A DNA stretch of 5,778 nucleotides from an uncultured Verrucomicrobiota bacterium. GTDB taxonomy: Bacteria; Verrucomicrobiota; Kiritimatiellia; RFP12; UBA1067. Made by a program: the position numbers and the translations under genes. Below the pieces are notes generated by a model. It saw only the letters and a program-made list of their open reading frames with translations, was not told the origin of the DNA and did not search any database. Location: contig CAMPAF010000199.1 in the NCBI GenBank assembly GCA_946631535.1, forward strand, positions 1-5,778, in the 5' to 3' direction. The number at the start of each line of letters is the position of its first letter. Positions within the stretch are counted from its first letter, which is position 1. Below are positions 1 through 5,584 of this stretch, in pieces.

Positions 1-140
1 CGCACGGACTGCGACCCGTGCGTGATCGAGTCGCCGAGCGGCATGATGCGCAGCATGGGGTTGTCCGCCGCCGAACCGAACGCCGTCCAGGCGGTAGCCA
101 AGGCCATCCCCAAGACCGCCAAAATGCGAAAATCCTTCAT
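1..140 (-). CDS. SGNH/GDSL hydrolase-like esterase, N-terminal part (cut by window edge)
   Basis: Read on the minus strand from the ATG at 140-138, this is an open frame of 46 codons continuing past the window edge. It begins MKDFRILAVLGMALATAWTA, a typical signal peptide (basic start, hydrophobic core, small residues near GSAADNP), so the enzyme is probably exported. About ten residues later comes LRIMPLGDSITHGSQS. GDSIT is block I of the SGNH/GDSL hydrolase family and its Ser is the catalytic nucleophile; the remaining blocks lie outside the window. Members de-acylate sugars, glycans or lipids, and next to glycoside hydrolases a carbohydrate esterase is the likeliest role (inference). An AAGGAG ribosome binding site (plus-strand 150-155) lies nine bases before the ATG, which supports this start. 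The gene is divergent from the plus-strand genes. Substrate cannot be told from this fragment. Confidence 0.85.
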   Translation of the reverse strand, partial: MKDFRILAVLGMALATAWTAFGSAADNPMLRIMPLGDSITHGSQSV

Positions 141-181
141 GTCAACGTGCTCCTTTTGTGCCATTTTTCTGAGATGTCGCA

Positions 182-211
182 ATTCTACCATATTCTTCCG
201 CCTGTGCGCAA
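182..211 (-). promoter_or_regulatory. Candidate sigma-70-type promoter for the SGNH hydrolase
   Basis: On the minus strand, TTGCGC (plus 206-211) and TAGAAT (plus 182-187) are separated by 18 bases. This would give a 5' leader of roughly 35 bases that contains the AAGGAG site. The surrounding 141-260 stretch is clearly more AT-rich than the flanking genes, as expected for a divergent promoter region. The call rests on motif matching only. Confidence 0.35.
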
Positions 212-230
212 CTCATGCCTTGGGGGCGCG

Positions 231-258
231 TTCCGACGGGAATGATTTATGCTATAAT
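231..258 (+). promoter_or_regulatory. Extended -10 promoter upstream of the secretin-N-like gene
   Basis: TGCTATAAT at 250-258 is a perfect TATAAT with the extended -10 TGn element. The best -35 match is TTCCGA at 231-236 with a 16-base spacer, which is weak, as is common for extended -10 promoters. Transcription would begin near 265, leaving a leader of about 33 bases before the ATG at 298. It is arranged back to back with the minus-strand promoter candidate, with the two -35 regions about 20 bases apart, so one regulator could act on both directions (inference). Confidence 0.5.
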
Positions 259-297
259 GCGATTTGTTCCGGCGGGTGCCGGCGTTCGTGATAAGCA

Positions 298-693
298 ATG
301 AAGAAGTGTGGCATGGTCATGTTTGGACATAAAGGTGTTGTGTGTGCGGCGGCGCTCATTGCGTGCGCGTGGATGCCGCGTGCCGCCGCGGCGGAGGGTG
401 ACCGCATAGATTCGCGCATGTTCGAGCTTACGTACACGGACGCCAAGGAGGTTGCCGACAACTTCAACCGGACCTGGCGCGGGCAGGCGCAGACTAACGG
501 CAATTGGAGCGTAGGCGAGATCGCCGTGCCTTTCGTGGAGGTGAACTCGGTAATGGTAACGGCGGTGCTCGGGCGCGGCTACACGGATGGAACACGCCAG
601 GAACCGGGCGATCGCAAGAATGCCGTCGAGGGAGTCCAGTCGCTTGATCTGCGCGACCTCGAGGATCGTGCGAAGGAGACAAGGCGAGAGTGA
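298..693 (+). CDS. Small exported protein with secretin N-domain-like core and aberrant tail
   Basis: The product has 131 residues. Residues 1-33 form a signal peptide (MKKCGMVMFGHKGVVCAAAL, then a run of Ala near AAAAEG). Residues 40-89 (MFELTYTDAKEV... then PFVEVNSVMVTA) follow the pattern of secretin N-type modules of outer-membrane secretins: FxLxYxDAxEVAxxxN, then a V-x-x-N-S-V-x-V-T-A strand. A full secretin would continue for hundreds of residues with a helix after the VTA strand. Here residues 90-131 are a charged, Gly/Arg/Asp/Glu-rich tail ending KETRRE with no family resemblance, so the gene is probably a truncated relic or a free-standing module. No Shine-Dalgarno is visible before ATG 298; Met6 (313) and Met8 (319) are alternative starts. 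The stop lies 4 bases before a possible ATG (698) of the next gene, suggesting co-transcription. Family assignment is moderate and the tail is unexplained. Confidence 0.6.
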   Translation: MKKCGMVMFGHKGVVCAAALIACAWMPRAAAAEGDRIDSRMFELTYTDAKEVADNFNRTWRGQAQTNGNWSVGEIAVPFVEVNSVMVTAVLGRGYTDGTRQEPGDRKNAVEGVQSLDLRDLEDRAKETRRE

Positions 694-712
694 TTGGATG
701 GTGAAAGGTGAA

Positions 713-2419
713 ATGAAGAAGCTGATTGCGGTTGTCGTAGGGTACGTGGCGGCGCTGTCGGCAGGTGCGGCGGAGAGCCATGTCGTCTTCGACAAGCCCG
801 CCCAGCGCTGGCTGTGGGGCGGGTTCGGATTCCACAATTCCGAGGCCACGATGACGCCGCTCATGTCCGAGGAGTTCCGCGACCAGCGCGTGCTGAAGAC
901 GTTCCGCGAGATATCCCCCACCTACGCGCGCGTGTTCGCCGGCTACTGGGACTGGACGCGCGAGGCGATGGACCGTTTCGCCGACTACTACGACGCGACC
1001 TTCCGCCGTGCGGGCACGACGCTCTACGTCGTGCCCGGGCGCATGCCCGTCATCACGGAGGACTTCGACGCCACGAACTACTGCGAGGCCGTCGCCACGC
1101 GCCTGGAGTACCTCGTGAAGGAGCGTAAGTGCACGAAGATCCGCTACTACTGCCTCTCGAACGAACTGTCGGTGGGCCCCACCTACGCCTGGTTCGGCAA
1201 GCACCTGGATCTCTACGCCGAGTTTAACCGCGAAATGCACAGGGCCTTCCTGCGCCACGGTCTCGACATCGGCCTGCAGACGCCCGACTCGTCGGGATAC
1301 TCCCGCATGTCCGACATCGACTGGGCCATCACGAACATCAACGAGCAGACGGACACCTACTGCTGGCACTGCTACGAGCGGAACCTCCAGCCGGGCGATC
1401 CCGCGCTCTACGCAAATCTCTCTGCGGCACTGACCAATCTCGTCAGCAAGGCCTTGCGCAAGGAGAAGCGCCTTTCCCTCGGCGAGTTCGGCTTCACGGG
1501 CAAGATCACGCCTTACGGGAAGGGACGTATGCGCGACGACGGACACGACGCCTTCCGTCATCCCGGCAGCGAGTTCTCCCGCCGCGCGGCCATCTCCCGA
1601 GCCGAGATGGGGCTTGCCGCGCTCAACGCGGGCGCGGTCTCGGCGGTCTCGTGGACAATGGTCGACTACCCCGATCCCTTCCTTCGCGAGGACGGCGACA
1701 CGCCCGAGGAGAAGGCCCGCTACGATGTGGCGCGCTTCTCCGGGTTCGGACTCGACGTGCGCTACAACAAGAACGGCGTGTTCCGCTGGTGCGACGAAGA
1801 GCGCGACTATTCGTCGTACCCCGATCTCTACACGATGGGCTACCTCGTGAAGCTGTTCCGCAAGGGCGCGCGCGTGCTGCCGCACACGACGGACGACGAC
1901 ACCCTGCGCGCGGGCGGCGTGACGAACCCGGACGGCTCCGCGTCGTTCGCGCTCGTCAACTGGGGCGAGGCGAAGAAGGTGACGCTCGTCGTGCGGCACC
2001 CGCTGGAGAAGCCGCTCCGCGTCTACGAATACGACTCGGAACGTCCGCCTTTGAATCCTTTCAACGACCTGCAGCCCATGAAAGGCACCGTCTCGGCCAT
2101 GAAGGGTGAAGTGGTGGTTTCGGTGCCCGCGCGCTCGCTCACGTTCCTCACCACCGACTACGTGGACCGGCAACCTTCAGCGATAACGAAGATCAGGATC
2201 GTCAACGGACGGCTGGGCTGGGCGCCGTGCGAAGATCCGGAACACGTCTACTACCGCGTCTTCAAGGACGGCAAGCAGATCGCTTCAACCGTGGCCACCT
2301 CGCTCAATCTGGGAGGGTCGCGCTGCCGCGCGACCGCGTCGGACGGCGGACGCGACAAGCGCGTTCCTCCCGTTTTCGTGGTGAAGAGCGTGGACAAATG
2401 GGGAAATGTCCGAAGGTGA
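713..2419 (+). CDS. Exported clan GH-A-type glycoside hydrolase with C-terminal FN3-like domain
   Basis: The product has 568 residues. MKKLIAVVVGYVAALSAGAA is a signal peptide with likely cleavage near GAA-ES. Residues ~25-385 look like a (beta/alpha)8 barrel: an entry region (WLWGGFGFHN), beta4 RYYCLSNELS with the Asn150-Glu151 pair typical of the clan GH-A acid/base, and beta7 LSLGEFGFTG with Glu258 as candidate nucleophile. Trp314 (AVSWTMVDYP) would sit on beta8. Residues ~395-480 form the small beta-sandwich common after such barrels (FALVNWGEAKKVTL, then VPARSLTFLT). Residues ~484-568 resemble a fibronectin type III module (YYRVFKDGKQIA ... FVVKSVDKWGNV). The exact GH family is not recognised; GH39- and GH5-like enzymes are the closest in style. 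An AGGTGA sequence at 706-711 sits close to ATG 713, which gives the canonical signal peptide; an in-frame ATG at 698 is an alternative start. Probably exported and active on oligo- or polysaccharide alongside the GH106 gene downstream. Confidence 0.88.
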   Translation: MKKLIAVVVGYVAALSAGAAESHVVFDKPAQRWLWGGFGFHNSEATMTPLMSEEFRDQRVLKTFREISPTYARVFAGYWDWTREAMDRFADYYDATFRRAGTTLYVVPGRMPVITEDFDATNYCEAVATRLEYLVKERKCTKIRYYCLSNELSVGPTYAWFGKHLDLYAEFNREMHRAFLRHGLDIGLQTPDSSGYSRMSDIDWAITNINEQTDTYCWHCYERNLQPGDPALYANLSAALTNLVSKALRKEKRLSLGEFGFTGKITPYGKGRMRDDGHDAFRHPGSEFSRRAAISRAEMGLAALNAGAVSAVSWTMVDYPDPFLREDGDTPEEKARYDVARFSGFGLDVRYNKNGVFRWCDEERDYSSYPDLYTMGYLVKLFRKGARVLPHTTDDDTLRAGGVTNPDGSASFALVNWGEAKKVTLVVRHPLEKPLRVYEYDSERPPLNPFNDLQPMKGTVSAMKGEVVVSVPARSLTFLTTDYVDRQPSAITKIRIVNGRLGWAPCEDPEHVYYRVFKDGKQIASTVATSLNLGGSRCRATASDGGRDKRVPPVFVVKSVDKWGNVRR

Positions 2420-2431
2420 GAAAAGGCCGCG

Positions 2432-2461
2432 CCGGGTTCCGTCGAAATTTTGAGGACCCGG
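2432..2461 (+). terminator. Hairpin after the GH-A gene (possible terminator or attenuator)
   Basis: CCGGGTTCC (2432-2440) pairs with GGACCCGG (2454-2461) with one bulged T. The loop bases TCGAAA/TTTTGA (2442-2453) can extend the stem with a G-U pair. It begins 12 bases after the stop at 2419, where a terminator would be expected, but no U-tract follows. It lies immediately before the -10 box of the next gene and covers its -35 zone. It could also protect a processed 3' end. Confidence 0.35.
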
Positions 2462-2466
2462 GGATA

Positions 2467-2484
2467 TGATATAATGGCCGCATG
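2467..2484 (+). promoter_or_regulatory. Extended -10 promoter abutting the GH106 start codon; possible leaderless mRNA
   Basis: TGATATAAT at 2467-2475 is a perfect TATAAT with the TGn extension. Only six bases (GGCCGC) separate it from the ATG at 2482, so the expected start of transcription coincides with the A of the ATG. No good -35 box exists at 17 bases; TTTTGA at 2448-2453 (16-base spacer) is the best and lies in the hairpin. No Shine-Dalgarno sequence precedes this ATG, which fits leaderless translation. Confidence 0.45.
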
Positions 2485-5016
2485 ATTGTCCGCAAATGTC
2501 TATTTTCGTTGTTGGTGATGTTGTGTGTCGCCACGTCTCTGTACGGGGATTCGCTGTATGACGCCTTCCGCGCGCCCCACCAGGCGGCGCGTCCGTGGTG
2601 CTACTGGTACTGGGTGAACGGGAACGTCGACGAGGAGACGGCGACTGCCGATCTCGAGGCGATGAAAAAGGCCGGTTTCGGCGGCATCCTGCTGCTGGAT
2701 CCGCGCGGCTACGACAAGGTCGTGTGGAAGCCGGAGCCGAAAATGCCGTTCGGCGGCGACGAGTGGCGCCGTCTCGTCGTCTATTCGGTGAAGGAATGTG
2801 CGAGGCTCGGCCTCGAGTTCACTATGAACCTGAGCGACTGCGGCGGTTCGCTGAAGGGGCCGTGGCTCACTGGCGAGGACGGCCCCAAGCGCCTCGTGGT
2901 GGGTGTGGACGCAGAGGATGTCCCGGCCGATTTCAAATACTACCACGACATCGCCACGTTTGCCGTGCGCGTGGCGAAGGGCACGAGCGTCAAGTCTGGC
3001 TGGCGCAACGCGGGCGGCGTGGTGAACCGGTGGTCGAAGGACCCGCTTGCGGCCTCGGTGCCGACGCTCGACTGGCATCAGGGCGACCCGGGGAGGGCCG
3101 CGCTCCTGCGCGGCCGTAACGGCGGATCGGACGGCGAGTGGCACACGCTCCGTTTCGGGTACTGTGCGATCCCCAAGCGCGAGCATGACGTCGACGTGAT
3201 CGACGCGGCCGCCGTGGAGCGGCACTTCAACCGCATCGCGGGGCCGCTCTTCGACGCGCTCGGCCCGCTTGTTGGCACCACGTTCACGCACGTCTACTCC
3301 GTGAGCTGGGAAGGGGCGATCCCCACGTGGACGGGCGATTTCGCGGACGCCTTCCGCGCGCGCGCCGGCTACGACCTGCTGCCCGACCTCCCCGCCCTCG
3401 CCGGCTTCACGCGCGCGGGAACGCGCCCCGGCCTGCTCGCCGACTACCGCCACGTGCGCAACGACCTCTTCCGCGACCGCTTCTACGGCACGGTGCGCCG
3501 TCTCGCCCACGCGCGCGGCGTGAAGCTCTACTCGGAGTGCGGCGGACCGTGGAACCGCGACCCGAGCGTGTTCCGCGAGGCCGACCAGTTCGCCTTCCTC
3601 GGGGTGAACGACATGCCGCAGGGAGAGAACTGGCCCATCGCCCCCGCGCACCACTCCGACCTCGCGTTCAACCGCCCCGCCGCCAACGCGGCGCACATCT
3701 ACGGTCTCCGGCGCGCGTCGGCGGAGGCGTTCACGCTCATGGACGCCCACTACTCGATGTGGCCGGAGCGGCTCAAGCGCACGGCGGACGACATGTTCGT
3801 GGACGGCGTCAACCACGTCGTGTGGCACACGTTCACCGCTTCGCCGAAGTCCTTCGGCAAGCCTGGCATCGAATACTTCGCCGGCACGCACATCAACCGC
3901 AACGTGACCTGGTTCCCGCAGGCGCACGCGTTCATCTTCTACCTCGCGCGCTGCCAGGTGATGCTCCAGGCGGGCGAACCCGTGACGGACATCGCCATCT
4001 ACGCGGGGCACACGCCGTACCAGCACTGGGGACGCTGGCGCGACGTGCCGTGGGAAGGGGCGCGCGTCGCCATCCCGCGCGGCTACAACTACGACATCCT
4101 GAACGACGAGACGCTGGAGAAGCGGAAGGGGGACTACCCCGTGTTCGTGGACGCGTCCGGCGATTCGGTCACCTGGCCGAAGCTGCCGCCGCCCGACTTC
4201 GAGGGCGACTTCAACGACGTGATCCACCGCCGCACGGCGGACGGCACGGACATCTACTTCGTGGCGCCGGCGGGCGGGACGGGACACGGACGCCTCACAT
4301 TCCGCGTGAAGGGGAAGGTGCCAGAGTTCTGGGATCCCGTCACGGGTACGCGCCGCAAGGTCACGAACGCCGAGACACTGCCGGACGGCCGCATCCGCAT
4401 CCCGTTCCGCTTCTCGCGCGATGGCAGCGTGTTCGTCGTGTTCCGTCCGCCCCAAGCCGCCGCCGCCGACCCGGCGCCGGCCAGCGACTGGCCGAAACGC
4501 CTGAAGACGGTGTCGCTTACGAACGCGCGGTGGAAGATCGACATCGGCGGACGCGCGTATGACCGGCTGGGCGACTGGACGAAATCCGACGACCCCGAGA
4601 TCCGCTTCTTCTCCGGCACGGCCGTCTACCGAGCGAACTTCACGCTGCCGGCCGTCGAAGGCGACCGCACGCTGTTCCTCGGACGCGTGGCGGGGGGCGT
4701 GGCGGAGGTGTTCGTGAACGGCGTCGACTGCGGTGTCGCGTGGTGTTACCCCTATCGAGTGCGCGTGCCCGCTGTGGCGCAGCTGGAGGGGAACAACATG
4801 CTGGAGGTACGCGTGGTCAACACGTGGCGCAACCGCCTGATCGGCGATTGCCTCCTGCCGCCGGAGAAACGCCACACGCAGAGTTGCCTCACCTACAAGC
4901 CCGGTCCGCACAACAATGCAGAGGGTTTCTGGAGCTTCAGTAAACTCTCCAACGGTTATTCCGCAAATGACGAACTCATCCCCTGCGGGCTCTACGGCCC
5001 CGTTGAAATGCGCTGA
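2482..5016 (+). CDS. GH106-like alpha-L-rhamnosidase, exported, compact form
   Basis: The product has 844 residues. MIVRKCLFSLLVMLCVATSLYG is a signal peptide, cleaved near YG-D. From residue 25 the protein follows the glycoside hydrolase 106 pattern: SLYDAFRAPHQAARPWCYWYWVNGNV, DLEAMKKAGFGGILLLDPRG (46-77), LGLEFTMNLSDCGGSLKGPW (109-128), TLRFGY (222-227), SVSWEGAIPTWTGDFADAFR (273-292), VKLYSECGGPWN (347-358), SAEAFT (413-418) and GVNHVVWHTFTASP (442-455), then FAGTHINRNVTWF (466-478). Glu277, Glu352 and Glu414 are candidate acidic catalytic or metal-binding residues. Residues ~670-844 form a C-terminal galactose-binding-like jelly roll (YRANFTL, FVNGVDCGVAW, NMLEVRVVNTWRNRLIGD). GH106 enzymes release alpha-L-rhamnose from pectic chains, often with calcium. 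Other GH106 proteins I know are near or above 1,000 residues; this one appears to lack the Rossmann-like segment expected after GYNYDILNDETLEKR (residue ~547). Its possible leaderless promoter suggests expression separate from the upstream genes. The family call is strong and the exact linkage is unknown. Confidence 0.93.
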   Translation: MIVRKCLFSLLVMLCVATSLYGDSLYDAFRAPHQAARPWCYWYWVNGNVDEETATADLEAMKKAGFGGILLLDPRGYDKVVWKPEPKMPFGGDEWRRLVVYSVKECARLGLEFTMNLSDCGGSLKGPWLTGEDGPKRLVVGVDAEDVPADFKYYHDIATFAVRVAKGTSVKSGWRNAGGVVNRWSKDPLAASVPTLDWHQGDPGRAALLRGRNGGSDGEWHTLRFGYCAIPKREHDVDVIDAAAVERHFNRIAGPLFDALGPLVGTTFTHVYSVSWEGAIPTWTGDFADAFRARAGYDLLPDLPALAGFTRAGTRPGLLADYRHVRNDLFRDRFYGTVRRLAHARGVKLYSECGGPWNRDPSVFREADQFAFLGVNDMPQGENWPIAPAHHSDLAFNRPAANAAHIYGLRRASAEAFTLMDAHYSMWPERLKRTADDMFVDGVNHVVWHTFTASPKSFGKPGIEYFAGTHINRNVTWFPQAHAFIFYLARCQVMLQAGEPVTDIAIYAGHTPYQHWGRWRDVPWEGARVAIPRGYNYDILNDETLEKRKGDYPVFVDASGDSVTWPKLPPPDFEGDFNDVIHRRTADGTDIYFVAPAGGTGHGRLTFRVKGKVPEFWDPVTGTRRKVTNAETLPDGRIRIPFRFSRDGSVFVVFRPPQAAAADPAPASDWPKRLKTVSLTNARWKIDIGGRAYDRLGDWTKSDDPEIRFFSGTAVYRANFTLPAVEGDRTLFLGRVAGGVAEVFVNGVDCGVAWCYPYRVRVPAVAQLEGNNMLEVRVVNTWRNRLIGDCLLPPEKRHTQSCLTYKPGPHNNAEGFWSFSKLSNGYSANDELIPCGLYGPVEMR

Positions 5017-5165
5017 TCGCAGCCGCGTCGGTAGTCGCGCATGGTCATGCCGAAGCGTTTCCTGAAGACAGCCTTTGCATGGTTGACGCTGCCGAAGCCG
5101 CATTCCTTGATCGCCTGGACAATCGGGCCTTTGGACTTGCGTAGCATGTTCGAAAGCGCGGCGCA
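4992..5165 (-). pseudogene. AraC/XylR-type regulator remnant: second helix-turn-helix only
   Basis: On the minus strand, the frame ending at TAG 4994-4992 reads ALSNMLRKSKGPIVQAIKEC followed by GFGSVNHAKAVFRKRF and GMTMRDYRRG. This is the C-terminal half of an AraC-family DNA-binding domain: the linker helix, then the second HTH with its CGFGSxNHxxxVFRKRFGMT signature and the closing YRR. A full AraC DNA-binding domain is about 100 residues and a full protein 250-400; only about 55 are here. The frame is closed by a TGA shortly upstream (near 5185), and the sequence turns AT-rich and unrelated past 5165, so the first HTH and the sensor domain are missing. The only ATG in the remnant (5147) gives a 51-residue product. 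The last 25 bases overlap the end of the GH106 gene on the opposite strand. It is most likely a decayed or recombined copy of a local regulator; a small expressed HTH peptide is possible but unlikely. Confidence 0.75.
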
Positions 5166-5177
5166 ATCCCTACATGG

Positions 5178-5203
5178 TTGATTTCAAGGGATTCAAGAAT
5201 CAA
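5178..5203. repeat. Short inverted repeats in the AT-rich upstream region
   Basis: TTGATT (5178-5183) and AATCAA (5198-5203) form inverted arms. Inside them lies a second pair, GATTC-AA-GAATC (5190-5201), and the hexamer TTCAAG occurs twice nine bases apart (5183-5188 and 5192-5197). They lie about 75-100 bases upstream of the next promoter's boxes, exactly where the AraC remnant ends. An operator or recombination scar is possible; AT-rich chance pairing cannot be excluded. Confidence 0.2.
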
Positions 5204-5275
5204 AAAATCACATCCCGCGTTGTTTGGAAACGGATTCTTTTGTTGTTTGAAGCATTACTGTCGAGCATTGCTCGC

Positions 5276-5305
5276 TTGTGTTCCCGAGTGAATGTCATGT
5301 ATAAT
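5276..5305 (+). promoter_or_regulatory. Sigma-70-type promoter for the small exported protein
   Basis: A perfect TATAAT at 5300-5305 lies 18 bases after TTGTGT (5276-5281). Transcription would start near 5312, leaving a leader of about 24 bases with an AAGAG ribosome binding site (5322-5326) nine bases before the ATG at 5336. The stretch 5166-5335 is otherwise AT-rich and shows no convincing gene, so a promoter region is the best reading. Confidence 0.5.
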
Positions 5306-5335
5306 GTGCGCGTTTTCGGCAAAGAGTATTCCATC

Positions 5336-5584
5336 ATGACAAACAAACAGAAAATCTCCTGTGCGCTTGGCGCGGCAATGGCGTTGCTTGCCGTTGGCAC
5401 GAGCGCCGAAACCACCCTCGATTGGCGTTTTGACACGTCGGGGCGCGCATCGGCGGTCGTTGCGCCAGTGTCGTCGTCTGGAGTTGTCTCAACGGGATTT
5501 GAGACGGCGTTCTGGGATTGGGCGGATTCCAACGGGATTTCCCTCAGTTCGTGTCCTGGCGGCCTTACAATAATCATCCGCTAA
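5336..5584 (+). CDS. Small exported protein of unknown function, probably truncated
   Basis: The product has 82 residues. MTNKQKISCALGAAMALLAV is a clear signal peptide with a likely TSA-ET cleavage. The mature part is only about 57 residues (TTLDWRFDTSGRASAVVAPV, then FETAFWDWADSN and a short end GLTIIIR). TLDWRF followed by a Ser/Thr/Val-rich stretch resembles the first strand of larger secreted beta-rich proteins, and the abrupt end argues for a cut gene rather than a complete small protein. ATG 5336 is chosen over an in-frame ATG at 5174 because it gives the signal peptide, has AAGAG nine bases upstream and follows the TATAAT at 5300. Downstream is a purine-rich structured segment that could be an insertion which interrupted the gene (inference). 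No family is recognised. Confidence 0.55.
   Translation: MTNKQKISCALGAAMALLAVGTSAETTLDWRFDTSGRASAVVAPVSSSGVVSTGFETAFWDWADSNGISLSSCPGGLTIIIR

Noticed and set aside
18..291. Two plus-strand frames across the esterase start and the divergent gap
   Set aside because: They run antisense to the signal peptide and GDSIT block and across the promoter region, without an RBS or family features.
311..321. An 11-base match GCATGGTCATG here and at 5039-5049
   Set aside because: One or a few 11-base matches are expected by chance in a window of this size, and the two copies lie in unrelated contexts.
587..712. Upstream extension of the GH-A gene to the ATG at 587
   Set aside because: It would overlap the preceding gene by over 100 bases and bury the signal peptide behind a basic stretch; 713 (or 698) is better.
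494..2173. A 559-codon open frame on the minus strand opposite the GH-A gene
   Set aside because: It has the same Arg/His/Val-rich shadow composition and no recognisable motifs, and it overlaps a clear enzyme gene.
3327..4562. A long plus-strand frame inside the GH106 gene
   Set aside because: It is extremely Arg/Pro/Ala/His-rich and lies in a shifted frame of a well-supported GH; it is a GC-rich shadow.
2500..5166. An 888-codon open frame on the minus strand opposite the GH106 gene
   Set aside because: It is rich in Arg, His, Val and Ala, has no domain pattern, signal peptide or RBS, and mirrors the third-position GC of the real gene. The plus-strand GH106 protein explains the region.
5174..5335. 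Upstream extension of the small exported protein to ATG 5174
   Set aside because: It would place 54 residues before the signal peptide and read through the TATAAT box at 5300.
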